Part shown: positions 45,592 through 53,945 of the stretch, piece by piece | Numbering within the stretch: position 1 is the stretch's first letter | Layout of the letters: each line of letters begins with the position of its first letter | The notes under the pieces: model-generated | Databases searched by the model: none | What the model saw: only the letters and a program-made list of their open reading frames with translations | Told to the model about the DNA's origin: nothing | Assembly (NCBI GenBank): GCA_964215955.1 | Contig: CAXPDR010000018.1 | Location: 248,001 to 312,000 of the forward strand | DNA: 64,000 nt | Reading direction: 5' to 3' | Source: GCA-2706205 sp964215955 | GTDB taxonomy: Bacteria; Bdellovibrionota; Bacteriovoracia; Bacteriovoracales; Bacteriovoracaceae | Program-made: the position numbers and the translations under genes

Positions 45592-46869
45592 ATGATTGAA
45601 AATAAATCCAATAATAATACAATATGCCCTCTGCCTTGGTTGCACTTTAGTGCACATTTAGATTCCACTATGAGAATTTGTTGTAATACAGACCATATGG
45701 GATTTGTGTATGATAACAATGGGAAAACAATAAAACTCTCTGAAGTTAAAAGCATAGAAGATTATTTTAATTTGGATTTTTTTAAAAAAATTAGAAGGGA
45801 GATGATTGAGGGAGAAAAGCCTGAAATTTGTAGGAAATGTTATCAGGTTGAGGATGCTGGCGGGCAATCTGTCAGACAAGGTTATTTGAGTCATTATTTA
45901 AATAAAAATTATTTTCCTTTAATTATAAAAAACACAGAAAAGGATGGGTCTATATGTCCTAAAGTTAAATCTTTGGATTTTAGCTTGTCCAATAATTGTA
46001 ATTTAAAATGTATTATGTGTAGTCCTGATGCTTCATATCCAATTAAACAAGATTTTGATAAATTAGGAGTTAACTATGACTTGTTGTTTACAGAAGGAGC
46101 ACACAAAAATTGGAAAAATTTAGATGCCTTGGACCGATTGATTCCTGAAATCTCAAATGACTTAGGTGAGTTTTTAACAACAGGTGGAGAGCCATTTTTA
46201 AGTAAACCCCATCTTCACACAGTAGATTTACTCATAAAGGGAGGTCGAGCCGAAAATATGACCCTTTCTTACCATACAAACTGTACCGTAAAGAACGAAG
46301 AACTCTTTGATAAATGGAATCAATTCAAGGGAGTTACAGTTCATTTTAGCATTGATGCGTACGGACATGTTGATGAGTATATCCGGCATAAAACTAAATG
46401 GAAGACGGTAGAAGAAAATGTTAACTTAATGCTAGAGCATAGAAAAGTATTTGGTGAAGTTCATACTTGTGTACAAGTTTGTAATATATTCGCATTAGAT
46501 CGCCTATATAGTTGGATGGAGGGTTTTAAAGGAAGAATGCCAATTCTACCTATACACATTTGGATGCATAATCCAGCTTGGCTTCATATAAATATCCTTC
46601 CACAGGAATTGAAAGAAAAGGCATTAGAAAAATTGGAGAAATATTTTGCTGGTGTAAAAATTAAGGACTTTCAATATGAAGTTCGTAGTAAACAAGTTCT
46701 ATCTTTTCTAACAAGATCTCTAGAAGAATCTCATGATGAAGAAAACTTAGAAGTATTTAAAGAGAGAATTAAAAAATTTGAAACTTTAAGAAAGCAACCG
46801 GCCATTGAAAAAATTGTCCCTGAATTAAAACCAATATTCAAGAATAAGAAAAAATTTATATTTTTTTAA
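45592..46869 (+). CDS. Twitch-domain radical SAM protein A
   Basis: A 425-residue protein. An N-terminal cysteine-rich part (C12 PLPWLHF, C30-C31, then CRKC 80-83) resembles the half-SPASM or twitch auxiliary-cluster domain placed ahead of the core. The radical SAM motif is C136-x3-C140-x2-C143 (CNLKCIMC), followed by TGGEPF. Such proteins occur in sugar and peptide modification. It is transcribed opposite to the GT genes (70-bp divergent gap) and converges with its paralogue, overlapping by 14 bp. Confidence 0.8.
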   Translation: MIENKSNNNTICPLPWLHFSAHLDSTMRICCNTDHMGFVYDNNGKTIKLSEVKSIEDYFNLDFFKKIRREMIEGEKPEICRKCYQVEDAGGQSVRQGYLSHYLNKNYFPLIIKNTEKDGSICPKVKSLDFSLSNNCNLKCIMCSPDASYPIKQDFDKLGVNYDLLFTEGAHKNWKNLDALDRLIPEISNDLGEFLTTGGEPFLSKPHLHTVDLLIKGGRAENMTLSYHTNCTVKNEELFDKWNQFKGVTVHFSIDAYGHVDEYIRHKTKWKTVEENVNLMLEHRKVFGEVHTCVQVCNIFALDRLYSWMEGFKGRMPILPIHIWMHNPAWLHINILPQELKEKALEKLEKYFAGVKIKDFQYEVRSKQVLSFLTRSLEESHDEENLEVFKERIKKFETLRKQPAIEKIVPELKPIFKNKKKFIFF

Positions 46870-48550
46870 GTATTAAAAATTCATTAAAGTCTTTATGATT
46901 GTTTATACTTTTATCATCGGGATTTAGTTTTAAAGCGATTTTGTAATACTTTGAAGCCTCATTAAAGTTTTTCTTTGAAAGATATGAATGGAAAATTCCC
47001 TTAGCTACATATTTATCGTTCGGATTTTTTGCAAATGCCTCTTCATAGGATTGAATGGCATCATCTAATTTACCAAGTGTTAGCATCATCCATGCCATTT
47101 CCCTAAAATCCAAAAAATTATCTTCGGTCATTCTTGAACTCGTCTGGAATTTTTTAATTGCCTCAATTAATTTATTTTCTGAGGCCAAGGCCCAACCTTC
47201 TTCTCTAATTTGATGTACATTAGGTGTTGGTTTAATTTCTTTTAAATCAAGTTTCCTAATCTCGTTACATAATTCTGGTAAAAAATCCTGGAAACGATGT
47301 CCACGTTTTTTATCCAATAGATTTGTATAATACAAAAAATTACCCATTAAAATTTTAGAATTATTCAAGTAATCGGATCTAAGAGTTCCAATTATCTGTA
47401 ATACTTCTCTTTCAAAATAGCTATGTCTTAACTTATTTTTGGTTAATTCTAGGTAAGCTTCTAATTTGGAAATTGCAATTAATCTAATTTCATGTGGTAG
47501 TATTCTAATGTTAAGGTGTTCTGGATATGTGAGATAGGTAAAAGATATGGGTAAATTATTAAATTTTATACCTTCATCGAGTAAATCATCTGTTAACTTA
47601 AATATATCGTATAGGTATAATGCATTGTATGCTTGAATAGTTAATGCGAAGCTGAAACGCGTGTTAACTCCGGCATTTGGTGATTCATTTAAATATCTTA
47701 AGTTTTTAAGAACAACTTCTTGCTTGGATGGAAATCGGATATAGTTTAGTGCTTTGTCTGTACCATCAAAGCTAATTAAAATCAGAACTTTTTTGAAAAA
47801 GGGAAAATAGTCTCTAATTTTTTTAGATTGGGTGGTTGCTAAATTTGTTGTTACACATAGGAAAATATCTTTCGCATACCCTTTTTTAACAGCAAGATCT
47901 AATAAATAAAAAGTTTCTTCAAGAATTAAAGGCTCACCACCCACTAGTGAAATTTTTTTAAGTTTAGGAAGTAAATTCTCGAATTCAAATAAAAAATTTT
48001 CACCAGATTCCCATGATGGCAATTGATTAACGTCAATCTGAAATTCATGGTCTTTTAAACTGGTATTTTGAAAATACTTAAATTCTGTATTGTCAGTGTG
48101 GATATCTGTAAATTCCTTATAGATAAGATTGGAGTCTTGCGGCTGACACATCCTGCATTTAAGATTACACTTATTATTTAGCTTTAGGTCAATATAGCTT
48201 GGATAATATTCCTTAGTGTCGGAATATGACTCTAAGCAATCTAATGGATCATTATTTACTTGTTTTCTAAGAGATATTCCTCCGTGAGCCTCATTATTAT
48301 AGCACTGCTGGCAGGCACTGATTAGTTCTCCTTTTAGCATTTGAGTACGAATTGATTTCATGTAATCTGAGTTGTAGATTTCTTTAACATTAGATTCATA
48401 AATTCTAAAAGATTTGTCTTCATTGTTTTTTATGGATGACTCCATTAAACAGCAAGGAGTTGTTGTGCCTGTCGGAGAAATCGAAATGCCTGTCCATGCT
48501 AATGAGCAAAAAGATGGGTTTTTTACAACGTCTTTATGATTTTTTTCCAT
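46856..48550 (-). CDS. Twitch-domain radical SAM protein B with C-terminal TPRs
   Basis: A 564-residue paralogue of the 45592 gene. The N-terminal cysteines are C15 (SLAWTGISISPTG), CC 33-34 and CQQC 80-83. The core motif is C128-x3-C132-x2-C135 (CNLKCRMC), with VGGEPL after it. Unlike its neighbour it ends with about three TPRs (from roughly 450: NKLIEAIKKFQTSSR, DDAIQSYEEAFAKNP), suggesting a protein partner. Its ATG follows the stop of the PilZ gene with no gap, so the two are cotranslated. Confidence 0.8.
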   Translation of the reverse strand: MEKNHKDVVKNPSFCSLAWTGISISPTGTTTPCCLMESSIKNNEDKSFRIYESNVKEIYNSDYMKSIRTQMLKGELISACQQCYNNEAHGGISLRKQVNNDPLDCLESYSDTKEYYPSYIDLKLNNKCNLKCRMCQPQDSNLIYKEFTDIHTDNTEFKYFQNTSLKDHEFQIDVNQLPSWESGENFLFEFENLLPKLKKISLVGGEPLILEETFYLLDLAVKKGYAKDIFLCVTTNLATTQSKKIRDYFPFFKKVLILISFDGTDKALNYIRFPSKQEVVLKNLRYLNESPNAGVNTRFSFALTIQAYNALYLYDIFKLTDDLLDEGIKFNNLPISFTYLTYPEHLNIRILPHEIRLIAISKLEAYLELTKNKLRHSYFEREVLQIIGTLRSDYLNNSKILMGNFLYYTNLLDKKRGHRFQDFLPELCNEIRKLDLKEIKPTPNVHQIREEGWALASENKLIEAIKKFQTSSRMTEDNFLDFREMAWMMLTLGKLDDAIQSYEEAFAKNPNDKYVAKGIFHSYLSKKNFNEASKYYKIALKLNPDDKSINNHKDFNEFLILKKI

Positions 48551-49396
48551 CTAGTTTTTGGTCTTATACTTTTGGGGAATATTCGGTGTTAATGAGCCTT
48601 TACCTTGAAGTAGAGATAGGACCCAGTTTTTGAGGTCTTCATTCCACATTGGAATTGGTCTACATAGTTTGGCTCCTGAGTAGTTTAAGTGTAGGATTCC
48701 ACGTTTTATTCTGTTTAATTCCTCAGGTGTATTTGAAAAGTCAAATTGAACACCATAACCATTAATATCCGTTCGTTTAAAAATGAGTTTTGAGTCTATA
48801 ATAAATTCTTCTTCGTTAAAATTAAATTTTAATTTTACGGTATTCTCTAGTTGGAATTCATGGCTTGAAGTAAAGAAAAGTCCTCCCTCTGAGATATTTT
48901 GAATTTGAACTTCCTTGGTATCTGCTTCAGAACCAACATGACCTAAAATATCTACTTCATATCTTGGTTTCGCTTCCCACCATCTAAGTTTAGGATCAAA
49001 ATAAGTGGTTTTAACTGTTGGAATGAGAAAATAAAAAGTTATTGCCACTGAAAAAATAATAGGAGAAATAATAGCAAAAAATATTTGAAGAAAATTGAGG
49101 TTTCCATAGTAAGTATAAAGATTAATAAAACCATTTAAACTAATCCAGCATACACAAACTAAAAGAACTATATAGCTCCATTTTTTCACAGACCAAACAG
49201 CAAAGGCTGCAAGAAGGCTAGGTATAATCAAATTGGCAAGTTTCATATGATTAGTCGGCAAATAAATTAAACTATATAAAAAATTAGAAAAATTTGTTTT
49301 GTGACTGTTAAGAATAAACGTCGTTAGAATATTTGAAATTGGTATAATTAATAAAATGATGGTTAGGATAACAATTGGCCATGGCTTTCGAAGCAT
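48551..49396 (-). CDS. Membrane protein with cytoplasmic PilZ domain (copy 1)
   Basis: 281 residues. About five hydrophobic helices (5-130) are followed by a linker LRWWEAKPRYEV and a PilZ domain carrying NISEGGL, the (D/N)xSxxG half of the c-di-GMP site. The RxxxR half is not clear (only KPR before YEV), so nucleotide binding is uncertain. It is likely to regulate or sense in the membrane, coupled to radical SAM B directly downstream. A paralogue with the same layout is at 56770. Confidence 0.75.
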   Translation of the reverse strand: MLRKPWPIVILTIILLIIPISNILTTFILNSHKTNFSNFLYSLIYLPTNHMKLANLIIPSLLAAFAVWSVKKWSYIVLLVCVCWISLNGFINLYTYYGNLNFLQIFFAIISPIIFSVAITFYFLIPTVKTTYFDPKLRWWEAKPRYEVDILGHVGSEADTKEVQIQNISEGGLFFTSSHEFQLENTVKLKFNFNEEEFIIDSKLIFKRTDINGYGVQFDFSNTPEELNRIKRGILHLNYSGAKLCRPIPMWNEDLKNWVLSLLQGKGSLTPNIPQKYKTKN

Positions 49397-49501
49397 AATA
49401 TTTCCTTTTTTATATTTATACTAATTATAAATAAAATTTTAGATTTTAAAACATTGTATCTCTAATTTAGTTAGAATAAAATATATTCTTGGGGGAATAA
49501 A

Positions 49502-50929
49502 GTGAAGAGACATAATGAAAACTACTCACCAGATGACTTTTATCTTGGAAGAAAAGGTCCATGGCCACAACCATCACCTGTACATCCGTGGGGTGAGTCC
49601 CCTGCTGTGTTGAAGCTACCTTTAAGAGAGACTTTAGATTGGTGGACTTGGATTGGTTCAAGGTATGTTGCCACTCTGGCATTGACTCCTTTTTATTTTC
49701 TCAAGGGAGTTATGGCTCCAGGTTTAAAACCCGTAAGTGATGAAAAGTTTCAGTGGTATTTTAATAAAACTATGTTGAGTAAATTTTTGTCATCTAATCT
49801 TGACGAAATTGATAAGAAAATTTTTAAAAATGAGCTTAAAGATAAAAAAGACTGGTTTATTGTAGATTTAGAAGCTGTTAAAGTTGTAAAGCCTTTTGAT
49901 GGTATTCACTGTAGTGCCTCAAAAACTCTTTTGTACAAAAAAGACGATGAGTTTATTGTTGTTTGTATTTATCTTGATGAGAGTGATGAAATTTTTTACC
50001 CAGAAGATGAAGACGCTTGGGAGCTTGCAAAATATTTTGTTTTACAGGGTGGAGCACTTTGCTCAACGCTGGTGACTCATCCGAATCAACATTTCCCTGT
50101 AGATTCAATCAATGCAATTATAAAAACTTCGATTCCCAAAAATCATATAGTCTATAAACTCTTTAAGCCCCATTTAAGGTTCACCTTGGCCTTAGAGAAT
50201 GCTGTTCTTAATTACAAGTCATCGCTATTAAAAGAAAAGTGGTGGATGGTTTATGCACCCTATCCTGGTGGCTCTAATGGATTAAGAGATTTATTAGTTG
50301 AAGGTTATAAAGGAATTAAAGGAAATGCATCTTATCCTCCATTTTCGTTTCCAATGAAAGAGCCAAATTTAGAGACAGATTATGGGGTTTACCTAAGAAC
50401 TTATTATAAGGTTGTTAAAAACTTTATAGAAAAAGTTTGTTTGAAAATAGAAAATGAGGATATCTGGGTAAGAAGATGGGCAGATTATGTAAACATGCAT
50501 GTACCAGATTTCCCTACAGGAGATTTAATTTTTAAAGAGGATAATTTAGTACGTGCCTTAACAAGCTATTTATTTATTGTAACGGTTGGCCATAGCGTAG
50601 ATCATTTTAATTATGGAAGTTTAGATAAAAGAGAGATTCCCTTAAGGCTAAGGCAAGCTGTTCCAGCGAATAAAAAAACAAAAATGAAGAATAGAAAAAA
50701 ATTATGTAATCCTATAGATTTAATGAAGTATTATATGGCAGACACATTATTTTTTAGCCCTACAACTGTAACAAGTTTAATAAATACAAAATATAAATTT
50801 ACTGATCCTACTCTTAAATCAGCAGTTCAAGAGTTTAAAGTAGAATTAAAAAATGCAGAGAAGGAATTGTTAGAAAAAGGAATAAAATACATGCCTTTGA
50901 ACAAAATTGCAGCTTCTATTCAGTTTTAA
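49502..50929 (+). CDS. Lipoxygenase-superfamily protein, divergent iron site
   Basis: A 475-residue protein. The landmarks of lipoxygenases are in order: VTHPNQHFPVDS (His193/His197, for the two helix-9 iron ligands), HIVYKLFKPHLRFTL (215-229; family HPxxKLLxPHxRYT), and VGHSVDHFNYGS (His364/His368; animal family HxSVHxGQ) followed by IPLRLRQAVP. Deviations: the first pair is HxxxH instead of HxxxxH, and the C-terminal isoleucine that ligates iron is Phe475 (SIQF). There is no PLAT domain and the protein is short. It may oxygenate lipids or have lost that activity. Start GTG 49502, after a GGGGGAA site. Confidence 0.7.
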   Translation: MKRHNENYSPDDFYLGRKGPWPQPSPVHPWGESPAVLKLPLRETLDWWTWIGSRYVATLALTPFYFLKGVMAPGLKPVSDEKFQWYFNKTMLSKFLSSNLDEIDKKIFKNELKDKKDWFIVDLEAVKVVKPFDGIHCSASKTLLYKKDDEFIVVCIYLDESDEIFYPEDEDAWELAKYFVLQGGALCSTLVTHPNQHFPVDSINAIIKTSIPKNHIVYKLFKPHLRFTLALENAVLNYKSSLLKEKWWMVYAPYPGGSNGLRDLLVEGYKGIKGNASYPPFSFPMKEPNLETDYGVYLRTYYKVVKNFIEKVCLKIENEDIWVRRWADYVNMHVPDFPTGDLIFKEDNLVRALTSYLFIVTVGHSVDHFNYGSLDKREIPLRLRQAVPANKKTKMKNRKKLCNPIDLMKYYMADTLFFSPTTVTSLINTKYKFTDPTLKSAVQEFKVELKNAEKELLEKGIKYMPLNKIAASIQF

Positions 50930-52691
50930 AAATAATGTAGTTTTCAAGGACTAATATATCCATTTCTGTCGATAAAAAACATTTTATTGCATCTTCTGGT
51001 GAGCATACGATTGGTTCACCACGTACATTAAAACTTGTATTAATTAATACAGAACAACCCGTTAAGTTTTTAAACTCTTTAATGAGACCATATATTTTAT
51101 TATTTTCATACTCACTAACAGTTTGAACTCTGGCTGAATGATCCAAGTGGGTTACAGCTGGTATTGGGGAGCAAATCTTTTTTAATCTCACATCTAGAGG
51201 ATCGTTAAAGTTTTGCTCAGAATTTGAATCAACAACTTTAAATGTGTATTGCATAAAAGGAGATGGGATACATTCTTGAAAATACTTTTGAGAATCTTCA
51301 GCTAAAACAATAGGCGCAAAAGGCCTAAAGCTTTCTCTGTATTTAATTTTTAAATTAACCTTAGTTTGCATATCTTGGCTTAATGGATTTGCTAAGATAC
51401 TTCTATTTCCAAGTGCTCTCGGCCCCCATTCACATCGGCCTTGAAACCATCCTACAATTTTATTTTCTGATATTTGTTTTGATACTACTTGGTTAAGTTC
51501 ATCTTGAGACAATTTTTGTGAATCGAGATTAAATTTACGAATTACTTGTTTAATTTCTTTTTCAGAATAATCAATTCCTAGATATGGGTTAAAGTTATTA
51601 GTTGGATTGAAATCATTTTTGGAGAAATAGTATCCTAAGGCACAACCTAGTGCTGCACCAGCATCTCCTGGATTTGGATGAATAAAAATGTTATCAAAAG
51701 CTTTAGACAATAAAACTTTATTATTTGCCACACAGTTTAAGGCCACACCGCCTGATAAACAAAGATTTTTAGATTTAGTAATGGTTTTGGCATGTTGAAT
51801 TATTTTTAGGTAAATCTCTTCGGTAACTATTTGGGCTGCTAATGCAAAATTGCAATGATCTTGCTTGATTTTAGATTCTGGAATCCTCTTTGGCATGCCA
51901 AAAAGAGCTTCAAATTTATCTTCTTTGATTGTTTTGTCACCGTTTTGAAATGAAAAGTAGTTTAAATTTAAATGAAAAGAACCATCGGGATAGATTTCAA
52001 CAATTTCCTCTTTTATCAGCTTTATGAATTTTAAGGTTTGTTCAGATTTTCTATTCCCATAAGGTGCTAACCCCATTAATTTATATTCCCCTGAGTTAAC
52101 TTTAAAACCACAAAAAAATGTAAATGCAGAATATAAAATGCCAAGTGAATCTGGAAATTCTATTTCTTTTAAAATCGTAAATTCCCTTTCAGAGAAATCA
52201 ATAATTGAACACGTTGCCCATTCACCTACTCCGTCAATTGTTACTGCACAGCAGTCGGAAAAAGGAGAAGTGTAAAAAGACGCTGCGGCATGAGAAAAGT
52301 GATGTTCAGAAAATTTAATCGACACCTTACTTAAGTCCCCAGGTATTTTATTTAGATAACTTTTTATCAATTTTTTTGAATTGATTTTAGTGCCTAACCA
52401 TTCTGGTAATGCCTTGAGGGCAAAATTTATTGTATGAGGGGCATAATTTATGATTGATTCAACAATTCTTTCAAATTTTAGGAAAGGTTTATCGTAAAAA
52501 ACAATGGCTTCAAGGTTATTTGAATTTAAATTGTATTCTGTTTGTATGTATTTAAGTGTTAATAAAGGAAAAGACGAATCATTTTTAATTCTAGATAATC
52601 TTTCTTCCTGTTGAGCAAAGATAACTTTTCCATCTTTTATTAATGCAACTGCTGAGTCATGGTAGAAAGCTGAAATACCAATTATGTACAT
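50916..52691 (-). CDS. NodU/CmcH-type carbamoyltransferase
   Basis: A 591-residue enzyme transferring a carbamoyl group to a hydroxyl of a sugar or natural product. The N-terminal YrdC/Kae1-like part has MYIIGISAFYHDSAVAL, KFSEHHFSHAAAS and GVGEWAT. The C-terminal part has WGPRALGNRSIL and the final NTSFNVRGEPIV, both signatures of the family. The start ATG 52691 overlaps the TAA of the SxtJ gene; the in-frame TTG six bases upstream is less likely. Its 3' end overlaps the lipoxygenase-like gene by 14 bp, tail to tail. Confidence 0.92.
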   Translation of the reverse strand: MYIIGISAFYHDSAVALIKDGKVIFAQQEERLSRIKNDSSFPLLTLKYIQTEYNLNSNNLEAIVFYDKPFLKFERIVESIINYAPHTINFALKALPEWLGTKINSKKLIKSYLNKIPGDLSKVSIKFSEHHFSHAAASFYTSPFSDCCAVTIDGVGEWATCSIIDFSEREFTILKEIEFPDSLGILYSAFTFFCGFKVNSGEYKLMGLAPYGNRKSEQTLKFIKLIKEEIVEIYPDGSFHLNLNYFSFQNGDKTIKEDKFEALFGMPKRIPESKIKQDHCNFALAAQIVTEEIYLKIIQHAKTITKSKNLCLSGGVALNCVANNKVLLSKAFDNIFIHPNPGDAGAALGCALGYYFSKNDFNPTNNFNPYLGIDYSEKEIKQVIRKFNLDSQKLSQDELNQVVSKQISENKIVGWFQGRCEWGPRALGNRSILANPLSQDMQTKVNLKIKYRESFRPFAPIVLAEDSQKYFQECIPSPFMQYTFKVVDSNSEQNFNDPLDVRLKKICSPIPAVTHLDHSARVQTVSEYENNKIYGLIKEFKNLTGCSVLINTSFNVRGEPIVCSPEDAIKCFLSTEMDILVLENYIIFKTE

Positions 52692-53011
52692 TACCAAGGC
52701 CTTTCAAAGTCAATTGACTTTCTTTCAATAGATTTGAAATTACTTTCTGAGCTTTTAGTTCTGTTATTCGCAAACAACTTGGTTGGAATAACAATTAGAA
52801 TGTAGATTACTACAATAATTATATTTAATAATAGCCGACCTACGCGCTCAAGAAGCTTTTCAATATTTTTATTAAGAAATTTGAGTGTTTGAGGGGAAAA
52901 TATCGAAATTACCCCGATGGCAGCTAAGATAATTGAAAAATAAGTTTCATTTTTTAAAAATAAAATACCTGCTGTTATAAAAATGACTTTTATTAAAAAC
53001 TTACTAAGCAT
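52691..53011 (-). CDS. SxtJ-family membrane protein
   Basis: A 106-residue protein with three hydrophobic segments and a C-terminus ending in a charged stretch and W (FERPW). SxtJ-type proteins are small membrane proteins found beside carbamoyltransferases (first named in saxitoxin clusters); function unknown. The position between the DUF5989-like gene and the carbamoyltransferase, with one-base overlaps on both sides, is exactly the common arrangement. Confidence 0.75.
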   Translation of the reverse strand: MLSKFLIKVIFITAGILFLKNETYFSIILAAIGVISIFSPQTLKFLNKNIEKLLERVGRLLLNIIIVVIYILIVIPTKLFANNRTKSSESNFKSIERKSIDFERPW

Positions 53012-53163
53012 CAGAAGAGTGTATAAATAAACGGTGTTACAGCGGAGCTAGTTGTGAATATCACGATATATGAAATAAGGAATAAAACCAGGAGAAAAGG
53101 GATGAGAATCCACTTTTTTCTCTCTTTGAGGAACTGAATATATTCTTTAAAAAACTCTAGCAA
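53011..53163 (-). CDS. DUF5989-family small membrane protein (TTG start)
   Basis: A 50-residue protein starting at TTG 53161-53163, with CGGAG eight bases upstream. The sequence has the DUF5989 pattern: an amphipathic LEFFKEYIQFLKERKKW, then one membrane helix (ILIPFLLVLFLISYIVIF) and a short tail ending in TLF. Its TGA overlaps the SxtJ ATG. DUF5989, SxtJ and a carbamoyltransferase recur together in glycan and natural-product loci. Confidence 0.75.
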   Translation of the reverse strand: MLEFFKEYIQFLKERKKWILIPFLLVLFLISYIVIFTTSSAVTPFIYTLF

Positions 53164-53234
53164 TGTTTATTCTCCGTATAATATATATGATAATGGATAA
53201 ATATAAAAAACTGCAAAGGAATAATAAATTCATA

Positions 53235-53945
53235 ATGAATATCTCAATAATTATACCTGTAAAAAATGAGGAACAAAATATTTATTGTTTATATGAAGAG
53301 TTGGTTTTAACTTTGCCTGAATTTTTTGATGAGGTTGAAATTATTTTCATAAATGATGGGTCTACAGATAAGACTTTGGAGGTTTTGAACTCCTTAAGTA
53401 GTAAAAAATTTAGACTATTGATTTTAAATAATGAAGAAAACTTAGGACAAGGAGTATCAATTTTAAAGGCTGCTGAGCATGCAAGTTTTGAGCAGCTCGT
53501 CATTATGGATGGCGATTTACAGGTAAATCCAAAAGATATAATTAAACTTTATAAACATTGGATTTCCAATGAACTAGATTTTGTATGCAGTAGAAGATTT
53601 GCAAGAAAAGATGATTATGTATTAAAGCATATGCCATCAAAACTGGGGAACATGCTTGTTAAAATTATTTTTAATACAGATTTTGAAGATATAGGATCTT
53701 CTTTAAAGTTATTAAAAAAATCCCATCTTATACAAATACCGAAATTTAAAAATTCCCATAGATATTTTTCCATTTTTTTACATTATATGGACTTAAGGTA
53801 TGAGGAATTACCTGTAGAGCATAGACCCAGAAGATATGGAAGCTCCAATTATCATAGTTTAAAATTCTTAGCTGTTTTGCTAGAGCTATTTAAAGTAAGA
53901 AAAAGAATAGCCGTCTTTAGAAGAGACCAAAATGTGCGGAATTAG
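53235..53945 (+). CDS. Family 2 glycosyltransferase (DPM1/DPG synthase-like)
   Basis: A 236-residue GT-A enzyme from ATG 53235: MNISIIIPVKNEEQNIYCLY, IIFINDGSTDKT and VIMDGDLQVNP (DGD metal site) are GT2 motifs. DDYVLKHMPSKLGNML and later VEHRPRRYGSSNY match the polyprenyl-phosphate mannose synthase type. No C-terminal membrane helices. The frame is open to 53163, but a longer form would overlap the divergent DUF5989-like gene and lacks family support. It overlaps the asparagine-synthase gene by 14 bp. Confidence 0.8.
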   Translation: MNISIIIPVKNEEQNIYCLYEELVLTLPEFFDEVEIIFINDGSTDKTLEVLNSLSSKKFRLLILNNEENLGQGVSILKAAEHASFEQLVIMDGDLQVNPKDIIKLYKHWISNELDFVCSRRFARKDDYVLKHMPSKLGNMLVKIIFNTDFEDIGSSLKLLKKSHLIQIPKFKNSHRYFSIFLHYMDLRYEELPVEHRPRRYGSSNYHSLKFLAVLLELFKVRKRIAVFRRDQNVRN

